A stretch of DNA of 64,000 bases, taken from the NCBI GenBank assembly GCA_016946835.1, contig JACVTC010000168.1:157501-221500 (forward strand). Direction: 5' to 3'. Positions 22,724 through 33,689 of the stretch are shown in pieces. The stretch is from Neocallimastix lanati (nom. inval.). Lineage: Eukaryota; Neocallimastigomycota; Neocallimastigomycetes; Neocallimastigales; Neocallimastigaceae. How positions within the stretch are numbered: the stretch's first letter is position 1; every line of letters begins with the position of its first letter. Under the pieces are notes generated by a model. The model was not told the origin of the DNA, did no database searches, and saw nothing but the letters and a program-made list of their open reading frames with translations. The position numbers were made by a program, and so were the translations under genes.

Positions 22724-22873
22724 TAACCTAAACCTAATTATAAAAATAATTTATTTTGATATAAATTAAATTAAACTTTGTAAATAATTTTAAATCAATT
22801 TTAATTAATTAATTTATTGTTTATATTATTAAACATATTTTATAACAAAATAAAGATTATTAATCCATTCTTT

Positions 22874-22955
22874 ACCAAAAATCTTAGAAATCAGATAATT
22901 GGTATAGTGGTTCGAAACTAAGATATCAATCTGACTTATACGTATTCGACTAGTA
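22874..22955 (+). pseudogene. Degenerate tRNA-like sequence beside an LTR-like edge
   Basis: GGTATAGTGGTTCGAAAC (about 22900-22917) resembles a box A/D-arm as in tRNA-Asp, and GTATTCGACTAG (about 22943-22954) a weak box B. I cannot fold a full cloverleaf, so this would be a decayed tRNA. About 15 bp before it, on the minus strand, is TGGTAAAGAATGGATTAATA, matching the first 12 bases of the LTR at 40314. Confidence 0.25.
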
Positions 22956-22959
22956 AAAA

Positions 22960-23133
22960 TAAAATATTAAATAATCAAGTATTCATAATAAATATAAATA
23001 AAAAATAATTAATTATAAATAACAAATAATTAATTAATAAATAAAAATAATTAAATATCAATAATAAATAATTATATAAATATTCCATTTTTCATTTTAT
23101 AAAAAATAAAATTTTTTCTTAAAAAAGATTTAT

Positions 23134-23190
<57 letters not shown>

Positions 23191-23830
23191 AGAATAATTA
23201 ATATTAATTTATTCAGAATAATTACTTAAATAAATATTTAAGTAGAAATAATATATAATTAAATAAATATTATATTTTTTAAACATATTAAGTAAGATAT
23301 TTTCTTAAATACTTCATAATAAAAAGATTGAATTTATTCATAATGAATAAATAAATAAATAAAATTAAATAAATAATAATTTACTTTATGACAAAAATAA
23401 CAAAATATTAAAATAATTATTAATTTATTCTTAATATTGTAATAACCAATAAATTATATTTATAACATTCTAAAAAGTATAAAACAGAGTAATTATATTA
23501 AATTTGAAAAAATACTCTTGATCTTATAATAAAATACCTCTAACAAAGATATAATTATAAAATACAAATAAATATTTATTTTGTAAATTCATATGTCTAA
23601 TTATTGATATTTTTTATATAAGTGTTTATTAACTTATATTTTTGAAACTTTATAACCAATAATAAATTTTTTTTTTTTTTTTTTATTAAATATAAAACGA
23701 ATAATTAAATAACTTAATTATTAATTAATTCGTTAATTTATTTTTAAAATTTTGAAATGCCAGATTTTCTGTAACACCTTTTATTTGTTATTATTATAAT
23801 TATTTTTTTAATATTATTTATTTATTAAAA
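22960..23830. other. AT-rich region related to 19380-19760
   Basis: Repeats the TAATATTAATTTATTCAGAA and TTTTCTTAAA blocks of the region after duplication copy 1, with a ~47-bp A run near 23143-23189. No genes seen. It leads into copy 2 of the segmental duplication. Confidence 0.55.
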
Positions 23831-23988
23831 ATTTTTAGCTGCCACATTTCCCGATGATCACTTTAATAGTTATAATTTAATGGTTAAAAATTAACTTTAT
23901 TTTTATATTTTTTTTAAATAATTAACATAGAAATTTAAATATGATGTTTTTTTTTTTTTTTAAACCGATTTAAATTATTTCAATTTTA

Positions 23989-24048
<60 letters not shown>

Positions 24049-24059
24049 TAAATAATTAA

Positions 24060-24516
24060 AAGAGGAATAAGAGCTAATTCACATGAATCTGATTTATCAT
24101 CTTGTATATCGAGGGTGGTGCGTTTCGGATTGCGGCTCTAAATGTTTTACATAAAATTCATTTTCGGAACGTGGCTTATATTATTTTTATAAATTTTTAT
24201 TTATGAATATAATATTTAAAAATTTTATTTTTTTATTTTTATTTTTTTTTTTTTTTAATTTTTTTTTATTTTTTTTATTTTTTTTTTTTTTTAATTTTTT
24301 TTATTTTTTTATTTTTTTATTTTTTATTATCAAATATATATTATGAAATTATTATATAATAAAATTATTTAACTATTATTTAATTATTTATTTATATAAA
24401 AAAATTTATATATAATACGCCATCTCAAAAAACATGTGGCTTATATTTATTCACGTGCGGTTCCGAAACCCGCTCTCCCCCTGCATATCACATTTGACGT
24501 CACGTGTATTTTATTT
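24060..24516. other. GC-richer insert with paired CGGTTTCGGA-like ends
   Basis: Inserted in duplication copy 2 after the AAT array. Near 24118 GTGCGTTTCGGATTGCGG and near 24460 GTGCGGTTCCGAAACCCGC are partly inverted copies, and GTGGCTTATAT occurs near both. This could be a small element of about 360 bp, but the repeats are short and imperfect. TGACGTCACGTG at 24495-24506 is a combined CRE/E-box motif also found in LTRs here. No coding region. Confidence 0.35.
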
Positions 24517-24680
24517 TGATATGCGGGACTTTTGTGTGCAATAATTTATAAGCTGTATGTTTTTTTTATAATGGTTGTTTAGTAAAATTTATTAATAAAA
24601 TTATAATACAATTAAAATAATAATTCTAATTCCTAAAATTTTACAAGAGAGTTCTCTATTTCTAATATAAATAATTTAAT
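24517..24680 (+). repeat. LTR fragment, family Y
   Basis: Begins TGATATGCGGGACTTTTGTG and matches 58313-58480 for about 160 bp, then diverges. It represents an uninterrupted version of the site into which the MULE at 54790 inserted. Confidence 0.75.
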
Positions 24681-25021
24681 ATATGACAAAAAAAGGAAAT
24701 AATTTTTATTTAAACTCGTTGAAAAGAAAAATTTTCAAAAATAAATTTTTTAAAAGAAAAATGAATAATAAATTTTTTTATAAAAATTTTTCAAAAAATA
24801 GTCAAAAAATTTTTCAAAATTTTCAAAAAATTCAAAGTTTTTAATTTTTATTTTATTATAATAATATTAAATTTCCAAAATATGATATTAATAATAATAA
24901 CAAAAAAAAGTTAAATATCTTTATAAATTTATTTTAAATATTTATTTGTATATAAGCATTTAATTACATATTTATTTATTTATTTATTATAATTTTATTA
25001 CTATAAAGGTTTTTCTTTCTT

Positions 25022-25057
<36 letters not shown>

Positions 25058-25227
25058 AAGTATTTAATTACATATTTATTTATTTATTTATTATAATATT
25101 GCTACTATAAAGGTTTTTCTTTCTTTTTTTTTTTTTTTTTTTTTTTTTTAAGTTTATATTAATATTTATTTTATTTTTAATTGGATTTAATTATTTTATT
25201 ATATTAATTATTATATATTTTTAATTA

Positions 25228-25773
25228 TTAAGCGTATCTACAATTTTCTTCAACCTTATAAGTTTTTCCTTCAGTATAACAGAATTCTTGTTCACAATTA
25301 TTGGTTAATGTCATTATAAAGCAAGCTTCTTTTCTTCCATCATATAAAACACATTTATTACTGAAAAGATTCTTAGGTATACAAACATTTTGAGCCCAAT
25401 GCCAAGTATTATCTTTATATTTCATTGTTAAGATTATTTTTTTAATTTTTGTATTATTATTAAATGAGCATTTATTATTGGAGCGGCTTTGATATAATTG
25501 TAATCTATTGTGATGTTTACATATTGTTTTAGGGCCTATTTGACGTCCATCCCTTGTAGGAGTATCACTAGTTTCAAAATAATATTCACAAAAAACAGAT
25601 TTTCTGGAAGGGTTATATCTACAGGCTGATAGTTCACTTCCATCTAAATTTAAATAATTCTTCGAATCACTTGGAAAATGATAATCGCCTCCAGCACTGA
25701 CAAAGAAGATTTTGAATTGCCACTGAAGAGTACATAAGAAAATAGTACTTATAATAATTTGAAGTAATTTCAT
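25228..25773 (-). CDS. Small secreted Cys-rich protein, full-length paralogue
   Basis: 181 residues on the minus strand. A signal peptide covers residues 1-27 (MKLLQIIISTIFLCTLQW...FFVSA), leaving a mature protein of about 154 residues with ten Cys, an even number compatible with five disulfides. Motifs: DYHFPSDSKNYLNLDG, CRYNPSRKSVFCE, IC.HHNRLQLYQSRSNNKC, then W.WAQNVC and NCEQEFCYTEGKTYKVEENC. No transmembrane segment outside the signal. Two further copies exist: 17333-17698 (short) and 27962-28375 (broken). I do not recognise the family; extracellular location and local amplification suggest a role at the cell surface or towards the environment, but that is inference. Promoter boxes are shared with the short paralogue. 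Confidence 0.85.
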   Translation of the reverse strand: MKLLQIIISTIFLCTLQWQFKIFFVSAGGDYHFPSDSKNYLNLDGSELSACRYNPSRKSVFCEYYFETSDTPTRDGRQIGPKTICKHHNRLQLYQSRSNNKCSFNNNTKIKKIILTMKYKDNTWHWAQNVCIPKNLFSNKCVLYDGRKEACFIMTLTNNCEQEFCYTEGKTYKVEENCRYA

Positions 25774-25902
25774 TTTTTTTATCTTTGTAATAATTTATTT
25801 ATTTATTTTTTTTATTAATTTTTTTATTTTTTTTTATTATATATATATATTTTATTATTTTAATATTTACTTTATTCTTAACATTTTAAATCTGAAATTC
25901 AT

Positions 25903-25959
25903 CCTATTTATATTTTTTTATGAATACATTTGAAAATTTTATTCACTTAATCTGATTGG
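25903..25959 (-). promoter_or_regulatory. Promoter of the 25228-25773 gene: TATA and CCAAT boxes
   Basis: Minus strand: CCAAT at 25955-25959 and TATAAATAGG at 25903-25912, about 130-185 bp upstream of the ATG. The same two boxes with the same spacing stand before the paralogue at 17333-17698, in a surrounding sequence that has otherwise drifted. Confidence 0.58.
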
Positions 25960-26209
25960 TATAAATAATATATTTTTTTTTTTTAAAAAAAAAATAAATA
26001 AAATTTTTATATAAAAGTTAAATATGGATGAAGAAAAATCTAATTTAAATCGATAGAAATTCCATAGAGTAAAAATATTAATAAAATAAAATTTTTAAAA
26101 GAAATAGAATTTTTTCATATTCAAAGTTCTTATAATTATTTTCTATTGTTTATTATTTTTAATATTAATATCTAATTATAACAAATATATAATAAAGTAT
26201 AAGATATTA

Positions 26210-26471
26210 ATTAATTAATTAATATTTATTTATATACAATTATAAATAATAAATGTGTAAAATCCTTAATAATTTAACTCCATAAAAATTATCACCAATT
26301 TAAATAGAATATTCTTTTTTTCTATTAATTTATCCTTTCACTTTTACTTTCACTTTAATTTCCTAAATAAAAATTAAGAAACAATCTATTTCAAATAAAA
26401 ATTAAATTTAAAAATCACTGTTTCATTTTCAACTCTAAAAAATAATTTTTATAATTGGTTATTATTATTTA

Positions 26472-26512
<41 letters not shown>

Positions 26513-26853
26513 CATCTAATATAGTAAATATAAAAAATATATATAGAATTATAATAGATTTATTTATTTATTTATATATTTATAAATGTAAAAGAAATAT
26601 TATATTATAAATAATATCTTATTCTGTAAAAATTTAGTGAATTAAAAATGAAAAATTCTTTTTTTTTTTTTATTTTATTATTTTATATTTTCACATAGAT
26701 ATAGAATGGGTCTTAATGCTTATTTAAGAAATTTAAATTAATATAATTGAGTAATTTTCAGCTCTAAAAAAGTAAATTTTTATTTATTATTATTTATTAT
26801 TATTATTTATTATTATTATTTATTATTATTATTTATTATTATTATTATTATTA

Positions 26854-26892
<39 letters not shown>

Positions 26893-27560
26893 ATTATTAT
26901 TATTATTATTATAATTATTTATTATTATTATCTAATATAATAAACATAACGAATATATATAGAATTAAAAAATATTTATTATTTTTATTTTATTGGTTTA
27001 TTTATGTATTTATAAATTGTAAATAAAAAAATGTTAAACACTTTAAAAAAAGATCCTATTTTTTATTAGTTTATCTTTTCACAAATTTTCCAAATGAAAC
27101 ATTAAGAAACAATTTATTTCAAATAGAAAATTAATATCTTTTCACAAATTTCCCAAATGAAACATTATGAAACAATTTATTTCAAATAGAAAATTAATAT
27201 CTTTTCACAAATTTCCCAAATAAAGCATTAAGAAAAAATTTATTTCAAATAGAAAATTTAATTTAAAATAACGGCTTCATTTTCAACATTTAAAAGGGAA
27301 TTTTTATTTTAAATGAAATTAAATATAATTAAAAAATATTAAAATTTAAATTAAAACTTTAATTTATTTAAATTCCATTTTATTTAATTTAATTTTATCC
27401 AATATTTTTAATTTATGTTAATTTAACTTCATGTGGAATATAATTCCATAAAAAATTTTATTATAAACAAATACTAAACAAATACAAATAAATAAATTAA
27501 TAAATAGATAAATAAATAAATAGATAAATAATAAATTAATTATAATCATATTTTAGAAAT
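26210..27560. other. Non-coding part of the duplication unit
   Basis: No gene. Blocks such as CCTTAATAATTTAACTCCAT and TTAAATAGAATATTCTTTTT recur at 29500-29720, 32650-32900, 32940-33010 and 36065-36130, so pieces of this unit are spread through the graveyard region. ATT arrays occupy about 26460-26515 and 26780-26935. Confidence 0.6.
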
Positions 27561-27961
27561 ATAAATAAATAATAAACCTTAAAAGAACCAAACCTGAACT
27601 TCGTACTTTATCATAAGGTTTAATCCAAATTTGACAATATTTATTAAAATTATTTAATAATTAATTTATCCGTTAATTTATTTTTTAAAATTGAAACGCC
27701 ACAATTTCTGTAACACGTATTATTTATTATTATTAAAATTATTTTTTAGTACTATTATTTATATATTAAAAATTATTTTTTTTGTATTATTATTTATATA
27801 TTAAAATTTTTAATTGCTACATTTTCCGAAATGAACTTATAATAATTATAATTTAATGGTTAAACTTTTTTTTTTTTTTTTTTTAAAGTTGATTTCAATA
27901 TATTTAATTTTTAATTGGATTTAATTATTTTATTATATTAATTATCTTATATTATAAATTA

Positions 27962-28375
27962 TTATATGTACTTACAACTTTCTTCAAACCTTATAAGTTT
28001 TTCCTTCAGTATAACAGAATTCTTGTTCACAATTATTGTTTAATGTTATGATAAAGCAAGCTTTTTTTCTTCCATCATATAAAACACATTTATTACTGAA
28101 AAAATTCTTATCCATACAAACATTTTAAGCCCAATGCCAAGTATTATCTTTATATTTCATTGTTAAGATTATTTTTTTAATCTTTGTATTATTATTAAAT
28201 GAGATTTATTATTGGAGCGGCTTTGATGTAATTGTAATCTATTGTGATGTGATGTGTACATATTATTGGAAATGGAGATTGAACATCATTCTGTGAATGA
28301 TCATTTTCAAAATCATAATAAAATTCACAAAAAACAGATTTTCTGGAAGGGTTATATCTACAGGCTGATAAACAA
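27962..28375 (-). pseudogene. Secreted Cys-rich protein, third copy, broken
   Basis: Minus-strand sequence matching the 25228-25773 gene from its C-terminal end (TTATAAGTTTTTCCTTCAGT, TTCCATCATATAAAACACAT) back to the CRYNPSRK region near 28340-28375, where it stops. The signal-peptide half is missing, there are small internal insertions and deletions (for example near 28240-28300) and an in-frame stop replaces the WAQN region. A non-functional relic of the same local amplification. Confidence 0.85.
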
Positions 28376-28569
28376 ATATAACAAATACATAAAGAATTAT
28401 AAAATATTTATTTATATATTTATTTATATATTTATTTATTTACATATTTATTTGTTTATTTATATATTTATTTATAATAAAAATAAAATAATTTTAAAAA
28501 GGATTTTTATATAACAATATATTAAAAAAAATCAATATAAAATAAAAAATAAGCTCAATTTTATTTTAA

Positions 28570-28845
28570 ATTTATATAATTAAATAATAACAAATAATGC
28601 CTCTGAATCCTTTAATAATTATTTAAGTGGCTTATTTTTTTTAAAAAAAAAAAAAAACTTAATTTAGATTAATATATATACATTAAATAATGATGTATCT
28701 TTATATCCAGATACCTACGAAAGAAGAATGCTTGGCGTATTAAACAAACAAAAGAGAAAAACATTAACAAAAACTAATAAAATCAAAAAAACTATTGAAG
28801 GTTACAAGAAAATGGAATCATTTTTAATTGGAAAGAAATAAAAGC
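28570..28845 (+). pseudogene. MULE transposase fragment of a second lineage
   Basis: On the plus strand, ITNNASESFNNYLSGLF (about 28585-28635) matches ITNSASESLNNYLNNLF of the transposase at 55560-56984 around its catalytic Glu. About 50 bp later DTYERRMLGVLNKQKRKTL and IKKTIEGYKKMESFLIGKK (to a stop at 28841) correspond in position to the C-terminal helical part of that protein but differ in sequence. The upstream two thirds of the gene are absent. It is therefore a 3' fragment of a MULE distinct from the family at 33252 and 54790. Confidence 0.6.
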
Positions 28846-29961
28846 CATATTATTGGATTATGGTTTGAATTTTTAATAAATTTAAATAATAAAGCTAATT
28901 AAATTAGAATTTAATTTATTTTTCTAACCTTTTATAGAGTAAAATTATAATTAAACCTATATCTTTAATAATTAATTTTAGTTATCTTTTATTAATTAAA
29001 TTATAACTTAAATAAAATATATACTCAATTTTTTAGTTAAATATTAATATCAATATTTTATATTATATTTTTATAATACTATTATTAATATTAATATCGA
29101 TATCAATTTATTTTATTAATATTATTAAAACTATAAAATTTTATTTTTTATTTTATTAAAACATTAATATTTAACATTAAATATACTATATTTTTATATT
29201 TTTATTTAAATTAAATCAATTTTAATTGAAAATTAAATCTTTTAAAATAATAATCAATATAATAAAGTTTTATCAAAAACCATTTAATGAATATTTATTA
29301 TTATATAATGTAAATATATATTTTTCTTTTTTTTAAAAATTTAATTTTAAATTTATTTATTTATTAGAGTTTTATTTATTTTTATTTATTTATTTATTTA
29401 AATTATATGTATTATTTATTTTTTTTATTATTAATTTATTTATTTTTAAAAAAATTTTGCGAAATGAAATTTTTCGAAATGCCTCCCCCAAAATGAAAAA
29501 ATGTAAACTTTTTAAATAATATTTTATTCTGTAAAAAATTTAAACATTTGAAAAAGAATATTCTTTTTTTTATTAATTTATCATTTCACAAATACTTTAA
29601 TTTCCTAAATAAACATAAATAAAAAATTTAGTTCAAATAGAAAATTAAAATAACTGTTTCAGTTTCAATTCTAAAAAGTGATTTTTATTATTGGTTATTA
29701 TTATTTATTATTTATTATCATTATTATTATTATTAAATATATGATAAAGTATTCCAGATTCGAATATCTCTTATTGGGAGAAGTTTTATTTATTATTATC
29801 TAATATAACAAATATAATAAATATATAAAGAATTATAAAATATTTATTTATATATTTATTTATTTATATTTATTTATTTATATTTATTTATTTATTTATA
29901 TATTTATAGATGTAAATGAAAAAATGTAAACTTTTAAATAATATTTTATTCTGTAAAAAAT
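28846..29961. other. AT-rich spacer with relics of the duplication unit
   Basis: No gene. 29500-29720 repeats part of the segmental duplication unit (compare 26330-26460). The TTCCAGATTCGAATATCTC stretch near 29751 is the only less AT-rich piece and is unassigned. Confidence 0.5.
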
Positions 29962-30110
29962 TGTTAAAATACTTAATACTGTTTATTAAAATAATAAAGA
30001 AGATTTTTTTGGTAATATTATTATTATAATACATAAGTACATAATATTTATAATACATAAAACTTTATTTATTGTACAATGTAATTTAAACTTAATCTTA
30101 CACTTTGACA
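29962..30110 (-). repeat. 3' LTR of the minus-strand Copia fossil
   Basis: On the minus strand it starts TGTCAAAGTGTAAGATTAAG directly after the GAGGGGGAG purine tract and ends near ATTTTAACA, giving TG...CA ends and 149 bp, a usual size for small Copia LTRs. There is no second LTR in the window to confirm the outer end. Confidence 0.55.
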
Positions 30111-31620
30111 CTCCCCCTCAAATCTAGCTTTGAAGGTAGATTTGTACAATTAAAATATTTTAAATTATTAATTAAATTTAAACAATATTTGATTCCTAAA
30201 TTTTATCATTAATGAATTGTTCAAGTATTTAGTAAGACTATCAGCAATATTCAACTTCGAATTTATATATCTCAGTTTAATTTTATTTTCTTTTATTAAT
30301 TCTCTTACGTAGTGATAGCGAATATCGATGTGTTTGGTTTTCTGGTTCGTTAATTCATTTGTTGCAATGAATATTGCAGCTTTATTGTCTACATTAATTT
30401 CAATCGTTTTAGTATTGATATTCAGTTCCCTTAAAATATTTAAATACCATATATATTGTTTTGAGCATTCGCTCAAACTGTAATATTCTGCTTCTGCTGT
30501 AGACGTTGAGACACAGTGTTGTAACTTTGAGCACCAACTGATAGGAGTGTCACCAATAGTTATGATATACCCAGTCGTAGATTTTCTAGTGTCTTTGTCC
30601 CGGCATAGTCTGCATCTGAATATGCTTTAATCTTTGAGTTTGAATTAAATTTTAATCCATAGTTTATTGAACATTTTAAATAACCCATAATTTTTTAAAA
30701 TATTTTTCAGTCTTCTAAATTAGGATCTTTGGTTTTTCTTGCTGCTTTGCTTACGACATAAATGATATCCGATCTTGTACTTATACTTAAGTACAGTAAG
30801 TCGCCTACAGCGCTTCTATATTTAGTTTGGTCTATACTTATGTTTCTTAGTTTTTTATCATTAATGGGTTTAATATTATTCGTGGGATATATATTTTCAT
30901 CTTTGAATTTTATTAGAAGATCATTTATATACCTCTTTTGATGGAGAATATATCCGTTATTATATCTTTCAAATTTGATACCTATGATAAATTTTGCATC
31001 TCCTAATTCCTTAATCTCGAAATATTTTTTTATTAAAGATGTTGTTTGGTTAATTTCTGATTCATTTCCTATAAGAAGTATATCATCGACATATACTGCA
31101 AGAATACATGTTATGTTTCCGTGTTTATTTTCCCTTTTGTAAAGACATGGGTCATATTTCAATCTTTTAAAATTGATCTTCAATAGTATATTGTTAAGTT
31201 GGTCATTTCACGCTTTCCCGGATTGTTTTAATCCATAGAGTGCCTTGTTGAGTTTCCAAAAAGTGTTTTTATTAAATTCATAACCTTCGAGAGATTTCAT
31301 ATATATATCCTCTGTTAAGTTGGCATTTAGATATGCCGAATTAACATCAATTTGTTTGATTTTAAAATTCTTTTATGTTGCAAGGAGTATAATAATACGT
31401 AAGGAATCTTGTTTAAGGGTGGGTGAAAATGTCTCAAAGTAATCAATACCTTCTTGTTGAGTAAATCCTGGAGCGACGAGTCTTGTTTTTTTTTTAATTA
31501 TGTTTCCGTCTGCGTCTCTTTTAAGTTTGAAAACATACCTGGATGAAATAATGTTGGAATCTTTAGGAACGTATTTAATTGGTGTAAAAATTTAATTTGA
31601 CCATATTTTGGAGTTCATCA
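29962..31620 (-). mobile_element. Ty1/Copia fossil, minus strand
   Basis: Recognisable on the minus strand: the N-terminal RT part (IIKKKTRLVAPGF-like, about 31300-31575), RT core with a YVDD active site (about 31090), and RNase H with DNKAAIFIA and [15 protein letters not shown] (about 30170-30480). A purine tract GAGGGGGAG at about 30111-30119 is followed by a 149-bp LTR. The reading frame has at least four breaks and the 5' half (gag, integrase) is missing. An old, dead copy. Confidence 0.88.
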
Positions 31621-32660
31621 GATGTTATAGTATCAGATGTTAAATTCGTTACTTTAGTATTATTTAAATTAATTAAATTAAATGAGCCACCGTTTCCATT
31701 AATAGGAGCTACTATAAATAAATTCGATTTAGCAATAACTAATTTATAATTAGTTCCATCATAAGTCATATAATAACTAATGGTGTTATTATTTATGAAG
31801 TTAATGACATCATTATCAGATCCAGTAATACAGAGCTTTCCTCCCTTAAGTAAACTATTAATATTAGATGAACAGGATTCTTTCAAACCTCCTGAAGCAA
31901 TTTCATTTGTACCAGAATTACTTATTTCGTAGTATTTGTTATCTTTTTTAATAAAGCCATTAACTGGAGTACATATACGAAAGGTATTACATAGATAGGC
32001 TTTCAAATTGATTACATCAGTAGTTTCAGTAATTTCAGTAATTTTTGTATCCGCATTAGTGAGTACTACATTTTTGCCAACGCTTACATTATAGAGATTA
32101 TCATAGTAAAAGGCATAATTAGTTGAACTAATAACAATATTTCCTACAATAGCTAAAAAAAAAATGTTATTGGCACTGACACTTATAATATATTTATTAT
32201 TATTAATCATTTGTTCTTTTATAGGATTATTAGAATCATTATTAAGACATAAATATCCATCAGAAAGTAGCGTTCCTATATTATTAGATATTATTAGGAT
32301 CACTACAATTTGATGCAAATTCAACTACTTTATTAGGATTGGATTTATTTGCATCAAAAGAATAATAAGTATTATCATTAGATTTAATATAACCATAGGT
32401 TTGTCTACAAATTTCTTTTTCAGTATCATAATTGAAAAATGTTAAATTTGTAATGATGTTTGTTAAATCATTAGCATTTTTATTTTCTATATCTATTCTT
32501 GTTATATCTTTTGTATTGATGACATTAAACTTTTCAAGGTTAACTGAACCATTAAATTTTTCTATTGTAAACATATTCTTTACTCCTCTAACAAATAAAT
32601 ATTGATCATCTCTATTATAAATATAATATTCTGTTTTATTATCAACATTTATAAAATAAA
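31575..32660 (-). pseudogene. Scaffoldin-like Cys-rich repeat protein, fragment
   Basis: Minus-strand host-type sequence of about 360 residues in two frames that overlap near 32284-32324, so at least one frameshift. Repeats are visible: CRQTYGYIKSNDNTYYSFD with VVEFASNC, and CTPVNGFIKKDNKYYEI with GGLKESC. These resemble the GYIK..D.YY.I...G....C repeats of the very large ScaA-type scaffoldins of anaerobic gut fungi, extracellular proteins on which cellulosome enzymes assemble. The frame is open upstream of the first Met (from about 32660), so the N-terminus is missing. At the other end the reading frame runs into Copia RT sequence (TSDELQNMVKLNFYT). Family assignment is by pattern recognition, moderately sure; non-functional here. 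Confidence 0.6.
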
Positions 32661-33251
32661 TATTAATTAATTAATTAATATTTATTTATATACAATTATA
32701 AATAATAAATGTGTAAAATCCTTAATAACTTTAATCCATAAAAATTATCACTAATTTAAATAGAATATTCTTTTTTTCTATTAATTTATCTTTTCAACTT
32801 TTACTTTTACTTTAATTTAATAAAAATTAAGAAACAATCTATTTCAAATAAAAATTAAATTTAAAAATCACTGTTTCATTTTCAACAATATTAATATCTA
32901 ATATATCAAATATATCAAATATATAATTAAGTATAAGATATTAATTAATTAATTAATTAAATAATTAATATTTATTTATATACAATTATAAATAATAAAT
33001 GTGTAAAATCTGATATAAAACGTAAATAAAAACTTTAATTATTAATAAATTATTTTATTAATAATTACATAAAAATAAATTAATAAATCATTTGCAAATT
33101 CGTGACATAAATAAAACGTGATCGAAAATAACGTGATAAAATTAAAATTATGTAAAGACATAAAATTATGAAAAAACATAAAAATTAATGTAAACATAAA
33201 ATTTATGTAATAAATTTTATGTTATGTTAAAATTGAAATAATTTATAAATG
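32640..33251. other. Relics of the duplication unit
   Basis: Two partial copies of the block ATTTATTTATATACAATTAT...AATGTGTAAAATCC (about 32670-32900 and 32940-33010), also present at 26215-26300. No gene. The sequence then runs into the left end of the MULE at 33252. Confidence 0.6.
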
Positions 33252-33689
33252 GGGAGGTTGCATTACGCCAATTTTCACGTGATGTATATAAATATGTGGC
33301 TATAACTATATTATACTACATAACATTATTTTATTGTATTATTTTGTTATTTCAATTTTTAAATTAATTATTAAGTGAATATTTAAATAAATCATATAAT
33401 GGTTAGATTTTATGATTTTAATTCTTTATTTAAATGCAATTAATAAAAAAATTATATAAAAATATAATTGTTATTAAAAATATAAATATTATTAATAATA
33501 ATTCTTTTATTTAAATGTTATTAAAAAAAATAATTATAATGATAAAATTATTAATTATAGAGACGTATTTGAATATTTATTTAAAATGTATAAATTTAAT
33601 AAGCTTTATAAATTAAACTTTTGAATGACAGAATTCTGATTATTTCGTTTGGTTATTCCTCATTTCTTAATTATTTATTATAAAATAAT

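Larger units (their letters stand above)
21263..22836. mobile_element. Foldback element with ~155-bp terminal inverted repeats
   Basis: 21263-21420 and 22682-22836 are inverted copies over about 155 bp with roughly 95% identity, beginning ATGTTTAATAATATAAACAA and containing GTTTAGGTTATCAAGAA. The interior is about 1.26 kb and holds open frames at 21432-21650, about 21640-21790 and 22340-22723. No target duplication is obvious. No transposase motif is recognised, so it is probably a non-autonomous DNA element or a captured host fragment between inverted repeats. A third inverted piece, TTTGTACTTTCCT near 21429, could form an alternative hairpin with 21386-21400. Confidence 0.8.
23830..27560. 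repeat. Segmental duplication, copy 2
   Basis: Matches 16540-19290. It contains the full-length secreted-protein gene, a short AAT array (23986-24049), and an extra GC-richer insert with an LTR fragment at about 24060-24680. Downstream blocks (27070-27550) match 18880-19270 closely, with one block (TTTCACAAATTTCCCAAAT context) present in an additional tandem copy. Confidence 0.85.

Noticed and set aside
28254-28514. Open frame of 86 codons on the plus strand
   Set aside because: Antisense to the broken secreted-protein copy, then ATTT repeats.
29744-29790. tRNA T-arm-like AGATTCGAATATCTC
   Set aside because: No box A, no acceptor or anticodon stem around it.
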